From assembly GCA_003506795.1 (NCBI GenBank), contig DNYO01000281.1, positions 1 to 7,092 of the forward strand: 7,092 nt of DNA, given 5' to 3'. This DNA comes from Deltaproteobacteria bacterium. Lineage in GTDB: Bacteria > Desulfobacterota > Syntrophorhabdia > Syntrophorhabdales > Syntrophorhabdaceae. Each line of letters begins with the position of its first letter. Within the stretch, counting starts at the first letter, position 1. The notes beneath the pieces were generated by a model. The model searched no databases and had not been told where the DNA came from. It saw nothing but the letters and a program-made list of their open reading frames with translations. A program made the translations under genes and the position numbers. This document shows positions 1 to 5,675 of the stretch, one piece after another.

Positions 1-932
1 TCCAGAAGCGCCTCTCGGGCAAGCATTCTTGCCACGTCTCGCGATTCTCCCGAGAGCGCAGCGGAAAGTATTTTGGTCTCGAACCCGAACGCCGTTGCGC
101 GAGTCGAGGCTACGTCGAGCGACAGTTTATTACTTCCGATGATAATGTTTTCCACCCGCCCGAACACACAATCTCCTCGCTTCGGGGTCTCTGGCCATTG
201 GCCTGTGATTCCGTCCTCAATCAATTTCAACACCGGCCCCGGAACCTTGTCCAGAAGGTCATATTTCTCGAGTGTCGCCCGGACATCGACAAAGGTGCTT
301 GGATCAGGCACTGTCGGTCCGGACGCAATCACGTCGAGGCGATCACCTATCACATCAGAAAGGATTAAGGAGACGACAGAAGCAGGGTAGGCGGCGGCGG
401 CAAGCTGCCCTCCTTTTACCCTCGAGATATGCTTGCGCACAGTGTTCAACTCCTCGATTGTGGCGCCTGAGCGCAGAAGCATATTCGTGACAAGCCGCTT
501 CTCGCGCAGAGCTATGCCATCAGAAGGCATGGCAAAAAGGGAAGACCCTCCTCCCGATATGAGACAAAGGAATAGCGTTTTTTCATCTGCTGCTTCAGCC
601 AGGCTCAGGATCCGTTGCGATGCGGCTACTCCCCTCTCGTCAGGCACAGGATGAGCGGCCTCGAACACAGCCAGACGGTTTGACAGGCGACATCCACGCG
701 CGTGGCCGTCCTTCGTTACCAACACACCCTCGGTAATCAGTTCAGAGATTGCCTTCTCCAGGCCCTCCGCCATGGCGCAGGCTGCCTTACCGAAACCGGC
801 CACATAAAGCTGCCTGAAACCTCCTTCGCGGTAGAGCGATTGCAGGCGTGTGCCCAAACCGACGACCATCCTGCGCGGATCCGCCGCTGCAAGGGCGGCA
901 CCAAAAACATCTTGTAGAAGCTGACGATTCAT
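1..932 (-). CDS. Glycerate 2-kinase, MOFRL/GckA type (3' end cut by window edge)
   Basis: This gene should phosphorylate D-glycerate to 2-phosphoglycerate in the cytoplasm, feeding lower glycolysis; older annotations call the family hydroxypyruvate reductase TtuD. I translated it by hand from ATG at 932. About 310 codons are visible and the frame stays open to the left edge. Family landmarks in order are GFGKAA with Lys49 near residues 46-51, HPVPDERG from residue 94, the glycine-rich SGGGSS at 126-131, NTVRKHIS from 163 leading into VKGGQLA, and SDVIGD at 192-197 followed by an IASGPT motif. Members are usually somewhat over 400 residues, so the C-terminal MOFRL domain lies outside the window. 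The ATG shares an ATGA overlap with the stop of the upstream regulator, which suggests coupled translation. The only Shine-Dalgarno candidate, a G run about 13 bases upstream, is weak. It is unrelated to the GlxK/GarK glycerate kinases of E. coli. Family assignment is firm; the physiological source of glycerate is inference. Confidence 0.93.
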   Translation of the reverse strand, partial: MNRQLLQDVFGAALAAADPRRMVVGLGTRLQSLYREGGFRQLYVAGFGKAACAMAEGLEKAISELITEGVLVTKDGHARGCRLSNRLAVFEAAHPVPDERGVAASQRILSLAEAADEKTLFLCLISGGGSSLFAMPSDGIALREKRLVTNMLLRSGATIEELNTVRKHISRVKGGQLAAAAYPASVVSLILSDVIGDRLDVIASGPTVPDPSTFVDVRATLEKYDLLDKVPGPVLKLIEDGITGQWPETPKRGDCVFGRVENIIIGSNKLSLDVASTRATAFGFETKILSAALSGESRDVARMLAREALL

Positions 933-1612
933 GAACGGCTTAGTCTACCCCCCTGCCCTTCAGCCGCAACAACAGACAAACCACCATCTCTTTTCCAGAA
1001 TCGGACTGCCTCTGTAATATGTTGCTCCATTACTCTGCGTGCGGCCTCAGGATCGTGATTTCTGATCGCCTCGAATATCTCTCTGTGTCTTATCGCGGAC
1101 GCACGAAGGAGGCTTGGGATGGCGTTGACCGCGAACACCTGATAGCGGAGCAACTCTCGTGTATTGGAGAGAACCTTGAAAAGGAAGCGGTTGCCCGCCG
1201 CTTTACTGATCAAGAGATGGAACTCACAGTCATTTTCGTTGAAGGTATCGCGGATGCCTTCTGCTAGGCATCTGTCCATTTCGTCAAGCACGCTCTCCAT
1301 GCGGACCAATCCCTCCTCGTCGATGCGCTCCGCGGCCATGGCTACCGTGAAGGGCTCTATTGCCATTCGTGCCTCCAAGAGTTCCTCGATAATCGGCCGT
1401 CCCTCTGTCAGAAAGATCCCCCTGCCATGGATGATGTCCACGAGACCCATGGTGGCGAGACTTTGTACCGCCTCCCTGGTAGAGGCCACGCTGATCTTGA
1501 ACTTTTTGGCCATGCTTTCAGCAGGAAGCAGTTTGTCGCCGGGCTTCACTTCGTTTTTCATAATAAGATCAAACAGGTTGTTCAGCACCAGATCGCTCGT
1601 TTTTCTAACCAT
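929..1612 (-). CDS. GntR-family transcriptional regulator, FadR subfamily (FCD domain)
   Basis: A 227-residue DNA-binding regulator of normal FadR-subfamily length. Residues 1-70 form the GntR winged helix-turn-helix, with the typical PGDKLLPAESMAKKF stretch, a recognition helix around STREAVQSLATMG, and the wing at GLVDIIHGRGIFL. Residues 75-205 are an all-helical FCD ligand domain. It keeps the expected metal/carboxylate site, which I read as Asp128, His132, His176 (in RHREI) and His198 (in EQHI). FCD regulators commonly bind organic acids, so the effector is plausibly a pathway acid such as a ureido acid, glycerate or glyoxylate; the sequence cannot decide which. The start at 1612 overlaps the carbamate kinase stop by 8 bases and has an AAGGAAGG site 9 bases upstream. 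Being inside the operon it may regulate itself as well as the catabolic genes. Its operator would sit upstream of 7091, outside the window. Confidence 0.92.
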   Translation of the reverse strand: MVRKTSDLVLNNLFDLIMKNEVKPGDKLLPAESMAKKFKISVASTREAVQSLATMGLVDIIHGRGIFLTEGRPIIEELLEARMAIEPFTVAMAAERIDEEGLVRMESVLDEMDRCLAEGIRDTFNENDCEFHLLISKAAGNRFLFKVLSNTRELLRYQVFAVNAIPSLLRASAIRHREIFEAIRNHDPEAARRVMEQHITEAVRFWKRDGGLSVVAAEGQGGRLSRS

Positions 1613-2609
1613 ATTTCAGCACCTTCCTTCCCGACGATCCTTCACGAACAATCTGGGTACCTGCTGTACCCTCAAAGGCGGGGGCGATCTCAGCAAGTGA
1701 TGCGATGACCGCCCTTTCCCCGCCCGCCTCCAAGAACCGAATGCACGCTTCCACCTTCGGTCTCATAGTGCCTGCGAGAAAATGCCCCTCGTCCAGATAG
1801 CCTCTCAAAGCCTCCACGTTCACAGATACGAGCGGTGTTGCGTCGGGTTTACCAAAATTAAGCCATACATAGGAGGTATCCGTCAATATCATAAGCACGC
1901 TCGCCCCGACCTCCTCGGCCAGTTTCGCCGCGCAAAGGTCTTTGTCTATGACGGCCTGTATGCCGTGATAGTGACCATTGTCCCGGCGATAAACTGGTAT
2001 GCCCCCGCCGCCACAAGCGATAACCACAGCCCCTTGTGCCACAAGACTCTTGATTATGTTCTTTTCGAGGATCGCGAGAGGATAAGGACAGGGTACCACC
2101 CTGCGAAAGGACTTCTCGTCGTTGGGATATAACTGCTTGATGGCATACCCCATTTCTTTTGCGTGCTCCTCAGCTTGCTCGCGCGTGTAAAAAGGACCCA
2201 CGGGTTTTGAGGGGCTGGCAAAGGCCGGATCGTCCTGCCTGACGAGCACGCGGCTGATCACCGTGATAGCTTCCGCACTCAGCCCTTCATCGATAAGTGT
2301 GTTATTTATGGCTTGCTGTATCATGTAGCCCACCTGGCCCTGAACCATTGCAGCGCATATGTCCATGGGCTGGGGAGGTACAAGGCTGGCAGCCTGGTCT
2401 TCCTGAATCAACAGGTTCCCCACCTGAGGGCCGCTGCCATGGGTAAGCACCACGGAGGCGTTACTCCTGACAAGTTTCATTATCGGGATACATGCAACCC
2501 TGATGTGATCGTACTGTTCCTTGAACGTACCGCGCTGATGGGGCAAGTTGATCGCGTTTCCTCCGAGGGCAATAACCACCTTTTTTCTCTTGCTGTTCAT
2601 TTCTTCCAT
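1605..2609 (-). CDS. arcC: Carbamate kinase (probably catabolic)
   Basis: Converts carbamoyl phosphate plus ADP to ATP, CO2 and ammonia when run catabolically. Counting from the ATG at 2609 (334 residues), the amino-acid-kinase landmarks are ALGGNA at 14-19, THGSGPQVG at 56-64, SKPVGPFYT at 134-142 with Lys135, ACGGGGIPV at 198-206, IDKDLCAAKLAEEVGA at 221-236, LTDTSYVWLNFG at 242-253 and GTMRPKVEA at 280-288. Length fits ArcC/YbcF proteins, which run just over 300 residues. The frame is open upstream to 2738, but that extension overlaps the small FdrA-like gene and resembles nothing in the family. A second ATG at 2600, three codons later, is about as likely as 2609: both have only a modest AGGG upstream. 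The gene starts 4 bases after the stop of the small FdrA-domain gene. Its neighbours suggest that its substrate comes from the FdrA/DUF1116 proteins, as proposed for E. coli YbcF (AllK), rather than from arginine deiminase. Confidence 0.96.
   Translation of the reverse strand: MEEMNSKRKKVVIALGGNAINLPHQRGTFKEQYDHIRVACIPIMKLVRSNASVVLTHGSGPQVGNLLIQEDQAASLVPPQPMDICAAMVQGQVGYMIQQAINNTLIDEGLSAEAITVISRVLVRQDDPAFASPSKPVGPFYTREQAEEHAKEMGYAIKQLYPNDEKSFRRVVPCPYPLAILEKNIIKSLVAQGAVVIACGGGGIPVYRRDNGHYHGIQAVIDKDLCAAKLAEEVGASVLMILTDTSYVWLNFGKPDATPLVSVNVEALRGYLDEGHFLAGTMRPKVEACIRFLEAGGERAVIASLAEIAPAFEGTAGTQIVREGSSGRKVLKYG
1622..1629 (-). promoter_or_regulatory. Ribosome binding site of the GntR regulator
   Basis: AAGGAAGG on the minus strand lies 9 bases before the ATG at 1612, inside the last codons of carbamate kinase. 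It fixes the regulator start within the preceding gene and supports the 8-base overlap. Confidence 0.7.
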
Positions 2610-2613
2610 GACC

Positions 2614-2787
2614 CTAGAGCAGCTTTTCCAGGAGGCCGGCCAGACGCTCGTCACCGTCCGCTGGCGGCCTCCAGTCCACCTGTACAGCATCAACATGTTG
2701 TAAGAGCAGCGCCTCGAAAAAAAGCTCGAGGCCCACATTTATAACTTTAAGCGGCTTATCCCGCAGCGATCTTCCAACCTCATCCAT
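2614..2787 (-). CDS. Small FdrA C-terminal-domain protein, stand-alone (57 aa)
   Basis: A short gene of 57 codons filling what would otherwise be a 170-base gap. Residues 12-30 (PLKVINVGLELFFEALLLQ) and 36-42 (QVDWRPP), then a leucine-rich end (LAGLLEKLL), match what I remember of the last ~50 residues of E. coli FdrA, which reads roughly VINIGLRSFALEL, then a QWSPVAGG motif, then LARLLERL. Stand-alone proteins annotated 'FdrA domain' also exist in my recollection. Three facts support translation: a GAGGAG ribosome site 8 bases before the ATG, an 8-base overlap with the end of fdrA typical of coupled genes, and a stop only 4 bases before carbamate kinase. There is no signal peptide or membrane segment. 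It probably associates with FdrA and completes it; its catalytic role is unknown. The alternative, that it is a frameshifted tail of fdrA, is less likely given the ribosome site. Confidence 0.85.
   Translation of the reverse strand: MDEVGRSLRDKPLKVINVGLELFFEALLLQHVDAVQVDWRPPADGDERLAGLLEKLL
2711..2732 (-). repeat. Perfect 7-bp inverted repeat spanning a run of seven T in the small FdrA-domain gene
   Basis: The arms are gcctcga (2711-2717) and tcgaggc (2726-2732) with an 8-base loop. In the mRNA this can form a short hairpin whose U-rich tract lies mostly in the loop. It falls in codons 19-26 of the 57-residue gene. The U tract is not 3' of the stem, so it is not an ordinary intrinsic terminator. 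It may be chance, or a minor translational or stability element. Confidence 0.4.
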
Positions 2788-4345
2788 CTGTCTTGCTCCT
2801 CACAATTTCTACCGCAATTCTTGTAGCCTGGAGGTTGGTAGCCGCCACATGCACCCCCGCCTCCAGAAATCTCTTTTCCTGTTCCCCTCTATCCTGAGGG
2901 TCTGCCTCTGTTCCGCACAGATGGGTCACAAAGGCGACGCTGCGCCCTGCGGCCATCGCCTGGTCCTGTGCCGCCTTGACAGCCGGTATCAACACGGAGG
3001 CCGGATCCTGGTGGGCCCCATAACCGAGTATCACATCGAAAAGTATGACTGCCACTGATTCGTCCGCGGCCTCCCTTCCAATACGGTCCGCCACACCGGT
3101 GGGGTCAATCATGGGATGGACCCGGCCCCGGGTAAACTCGTCCGCACCCAAATCAACGACCGAATGTTCCTCTGAGACATAGGCATCATGCAACGATGCG
3201 ATGCCTGATACGGGGCTGTTCGCGTGAAGTCTCGTCAGCTGCGACCGCAAGTAGATCATGGACTCATAGCAAAACGAGCCGCCGCAAAAAAGGCCACGCA
3301 GAAACACCTGCCCCTTCTTGAACCGGCTCCGTTCGTCTGCTGCAATAGTGGCGATCTCGCCCTTATCTGTAATGAATCGCTTATCTATTGCCGAACCCAT
3401 CAGGTGGATTGTGGCAAGACCCGCCTCCTCGATCGTCTCCGTGCGGATAATATTTGTCTGCACCGCGGTATCGGGTGATCCGGGGGCGAGCCCGAGAAAA
3501 CAGACCACCGCCTTCTTGCCGATCGTGCTGATCCTTTCGAAGATCTTCTCCGCTACCTGTTCTGAAGGCGGTTTCGATATCATAAGAATTATTTCTGTCT
3601 CAGGGTCCCCGGCAAGAAAGTCGAGGCCCGATAACGCCGTCAGCCCTCCCACTCGTTCGGAGAGGTCGCGGCCGCCTGTCCCTATCGCCTGCGAGACGCC
3701 GAGGCCCCCTGCCTGTTCGAGGATCATACACAGTTCCTGTATACCTGTACCCGAGGCGCCAACAATGCCCACGGGTCCCCGGCGTACCTGGTTCGCAAAC
3801 CCGAGACCGGTGCCGTTGATGATTGCGGTGCCGCAATCAGGCCCCATAAGCATGAGGCCTTTTTCCTTGGCCAGCCGCTTCAGAGCCACTTCGTCCTCGA
3901 CAGTTACATTATCGCTGAAAAGCAGTACATTAAGCCCCCGCGTAAGCGCCTTGCGCGCCTCCCTGGCGGCAAACTGGCCGGGCACCGATATGACTGCAAC
4001 ATTAGCACCTTCAAAGCCGTTACAGGCACCTTCGAGGCTTGCGAACCGCCTCCCTATTTTTCGCCTGCGACCTCGCTCCTTGAGCAGCGCATCAATACGG
4101 GCGATCGTCGCATCCATCTGTGTCTCGTCGCTCGTCTCAAGGGCAATTACGAGATCACTCGCACCGGCGGTATCGATAGCTTCATCGTGGAAACCACAGT
4201 AGGCGATAAAGGGTTTATTGTTGTCGGTGGCCATCATGATGGCCACCCGTTTCACACCTTCCATCTCGAGGATCTTGCTGCTTATCTGCATGAGCACCAT
4301 GGAATCATGGTAGTCATTTGACCTTACTATTATGCGAATTGCCAT
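2780..4345 (-). CDS. fdrA: FdrA family protein (AllF-like, oxamate carbamoyltransferase-type subunit)
   Basis: FdrA proteins resemble the alpha subunit of succinyl-CoA synthetase. E. coli FdrA (AllF) was reported to form oxamate carbamoyltransferase with AllG and AllH. In this 521-residue protein, residues 1-90 are the FdrA-specific N-terminal part. Residues 110-180 are a CoA-binding-like Rossmann region (NVAVISVPGQFAAREA, then LLFSDNVTVEDEVALK and MGPDCGTAIING). Residues 190-235 carry VGIVGASGTGIQELC and AIGTGGRDLSE. The C-terminal half has LRGLFCGGSFCYE near 349-361, DLGADEFTRGRVHPMIDP at 398-415, and FDVILGYGAHQDPAS at 436-450. I saw no typical CoA-ligase phosphohistidine motif. It is shorter than the ~555-residue E. 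coli protein because the C-terminal INVGL/VDWRPP segment is split off into the next gene. The start lies 18 bases after the DUF1116 stop, with GAGAG 7 bases and AGGAAGG 13 bases upstream. The carbamoyl acceptor and donor here are inferred, not shown. Confidence 0.93.
   Translation of the reverse strand: MAIRIIVRSNDYHDSMVLMQISSKILEMEGVKRVAIMMATDNNKPFIAYCGFHDEAIDTAGASDLVIALETSDETQMDATIARIDALLKERGRRRKIGRRFASLEGACNGFEGANVAVISVPGQFAAREARKALTRGLNVLLFSDNVTVEDEVALKRLAKEKGLMLMGPDCGTAIINGTGLGFANQVRRGPVGIVGASGTGIQELCMILEQAGGLGVSQAIGTGGRDLSERVGGLTALSGLDFLAGDPETEIILMISKPPSEQVAEKIFERISTIGKKAVVCFLGLAPGSPDTAVQTNIIRTETIEEAGLATIHLMGSAIDKRFITDKGEIATIAADERSRFKKGQVFLRGLFCGGSFCYESMIYLRSQLTRLHANSPVSGIASLHDAYVSEEHSVVDLGADEFTRGRVHPMIDPTGVADRIGREAADESVAVILFDVILGYGAHQDPASVLIPAVKAAQDQAMAAGRSVAFVTHLCGTEADPQDRGEQEKRFLEAGVHVAATNLQATRIAVEIVRSKTDG
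2796..2801 (-). promoter_or_regulatory. Ribosome binding site of the small FdrA-domain gene
   Basis: GAGGAG on the minus strand, inside the last codons of fdrA, is separated by 8 bases from the ATG at 2787. The placement is close to ideal. It is the main sequence evidence that the 57-residue protein is started independently and is not just a broken fdrA tail. Confidence 0.75.
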
Positions 4346-4363
4346 CGTCTTTCTCTCGCCTTC

Positions 4364-5644
4364 CTATTCAATATTCCATTTCTCGACCATGCGCGCAAAC
4401 GCCTTCTTGAAGCATTCTGCGGGCGCGGTGACCCATCCTGCCCCAATCTGACCAACTCCCCAGTCCTTATGCGCGATACTCGTATTTATCATGGGATAGA
4501 TACCCTTCTCCAGCACCTTGAGGACATCAATGCCCGTAGGCGTGCCGCGGAAATCAAGGGTGGGTATGGGAAGGCCAGCGTTCTCCGTCAGCGTAATTTC
4601 GTACATACGTTCCGTCATCTCTATGGCATCCTGAAAGGTCCCGCCGAGACCCACGGCAGAACCGAACCGGGCAAGCGCCGGTGAAGCCGCCATGGCAAAT
4701 GCACCGATCCCGCCGGTCTCGGTAATCGCGCTGTCGCCCATATCCTTATTCGCATCGGCCTGCGTGTAACCCGGGAAGAAGAAACCCTTTACCTCAGGTG
4801 CGGGCGCGCTGAACCACTCATCACCAAGCCCGCTCACGCGGATGCCGAAATAGGTGCCATTCCTGCCCATTACGGTAACCAGCGTGCTGTACTCAATATT
4901 AGCCGCCGCGTTGAGGATACACTTGCAGAAAGCCATCTCAGGATAGACAAGCCACTGCTCGTCGTGGTCGAAGAGTATCGCCACAGCCTCTAAGCTCTCA
5001 CGGTCTACACCCGCTTTAAAGAGGTGCGGCATCAGTTCCTTTTCGAGGAGGCAGCCCGCAGCGATATTCCTGTTGTGCCCTTCGTCACCCATCTGCAAGG
5101 AACCCGCCACCAGTTTCTTAAGATTTATACCGCCTGCCTGCCGGAAACCCTTGCCCAGGGCTGGCATAATCACGTCCCTGAGTATTCCCAATTTCTCGAT
5201 GACGTCCGGACTGAAACGACCATACCGTAGGGCCGCGAAGGTCTCTTCCTTGGAATGGGTATACACCCGGTTGCCGTGCTTTCTGTTCTCCACGACGAAA
5301 ACCTTCATGGAGGGCGACACCATCATGCCTGCGCCCGCGAGGGAATCGTGATTGTGGGCGGGCTCAAAGGTGATCTTGTCCTGCTCAAAGAGTTTGATTG
5401 CCTCTTCGGGGGTTTTGGCCCAGCCCTCGAAGAGTGCTGCGCCGATTGCAGACCCCTTCTGTGGTCCGCACATATGTTCCCAGTCGACGAAAGGCGCCGC
5501 GTGAAGGAGCATCTTCTCTTTCATGCCCGGTATCACGTCTATTGCTGGAGCTGTATCGATAAGGTACGGTTCCGCCTCTACAAGTCGTCGTGCCGCCTCT
5601 TCATTCGCTTTGTTGATCTTTTCCTTCAGTTCATCCATTTTCAT
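4364..5644 (-). CDS. ylbE: DUF1116 protein (YlbE/AllG family), probable carbamoyltransferase subunit
   Basis: A full-length 426-residue DUF1116 protein, close to E. coli YlbE (about 420). YlbE, renamed AllG, is one of three proteins reported to make oxamate carbamoyltransferase. Conserved stretches I recognise are LLHAAPFVDWEHMCGPQKGS at 46-65 followed by GAALFEGWA at 68-76, FEPAHNHDSLAGAGMMVSPSM at 93-113, GSLQMGDEGHNRN at 181-193, VMGRNGTYFGIRVSG at 258-272, and PGYTQADANKDMGDSAITETGGIGAF starting near 291, ending in a GTPTGIDVLKV segment at 367-377. No signal peptide or membrane helix is visible, so it is cytoplasmic. The start at 5644 is chosen over the ATG at 5638 because AGGAGGT sits 7 bases before it. 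The gene lies between the amidohydrolase (31 bases upstream) and fdrA (18 bases downstream), the usual ylbE-fdrA pairing in reversed order compared with E. coli. Family is certain; which molecule it carbamoylates or decarbamoylates is not. Confidence 0.93.
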   Translation of the reverse strand: MKMDELKEKINKANEEAARRLVEAEPYLIDTAPAIDVIPGMKEKMLLHAAPFVDWEHMCGPQKGSAIGAALFEGWAKTPEEAIKLFEQDKITFEPAHNHDSLAGAGMMVSPSMKVFVVENRKHGNRVYTHSKEETFAALRYGRFSPDVIEKLGILRDVIMPALGKGFRQAGGINLKKLVAGSLQMGDEGHNRNIAAGCLLEKELMPHLFKAGVDRESLEAVAILFDHDEQWLVYPEMAFCKCILNAAANIEYSTLVTVMGRNGTYFGIRVSGLGDEWFSAPAPEVKGFFFPGYTQADANKDMGDSAITETGGIGAFAMAASPALARFGSAVGLGGTFQDAIEMTERMYEITLTENAGLPIPTLDFRGTPTGIDVLKVLEKGIYPMINTSIAHKDWGVGQIGAGWVTAPAECFKKAFARMVEKWNIE

Positions 5645-5651
5645 TTTCGAT

Positions 5652-5658
5652 ACCTCCT
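5652..5658 (-). promoter_or_regulatory. Ribosome binding site of the DUF1116 gene
   Basis: A full AGGAGGT consensus on the minus strand, 7 bases before the ATG at 5644, in the 31-base gap after the amidohydrolase. It is the strongest site in the window and settles 5644 over 5638 as the start. Confidence 0.85.
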
Positions 5659-5675
5659 ATCTAATTACTAGAAAC

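Noticed and set aside
1164..1700. Plus-strand open frame (178 codons) opposite the GntR regulator
   Set aside because: Antisense to a clear winged-helix/FCD protein and of low-complexity composition. No motif supports coding.
2711..2732. Intrinsic terminator inside the operon
   Set aside because: The U run is mostly in the loop of the short stem and no U tract follows the 3' arm on the minus strand. The element is also within coding sequence.
2610..2738. N-terminal extension of carbamate kinase up to the ATG at 2738
   Set aside because: The extra 43 residues do not resemble the family, the ALGGNA motif already sits near the normal N-terminal distance from 2609/2600, and the bases encode the conserved small FdrA-domain protein in another frame.
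2780..2787. fdrA broken by a frameshift, with the tail in the next frame
   Set aside because: A well-placed GAGGAG site and ATG precede the tail, and fdrA ends where the fold seems complete. A sequencing error cannot be fully excluded without relatives, but a natural split is the better reading.
3318..4202. Long plus-strand open frame (294 codons) opposite fdrA
   Set aside because: It lies wholly antisense to the well-conserved fdrA, its translation is rich in Ser/Pro/Arg and has no recognisable domain, and there is no convincing ribosome site. It is a codon-bias shadow.
5645..5675. Promoter or operator between the amidohydrolase and DUF1116 genes
   Set aside because: The gap is only 31 bases and is largely explained by the ribosome binding site. 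No -10/-35 pair or extended palindrome is visible.
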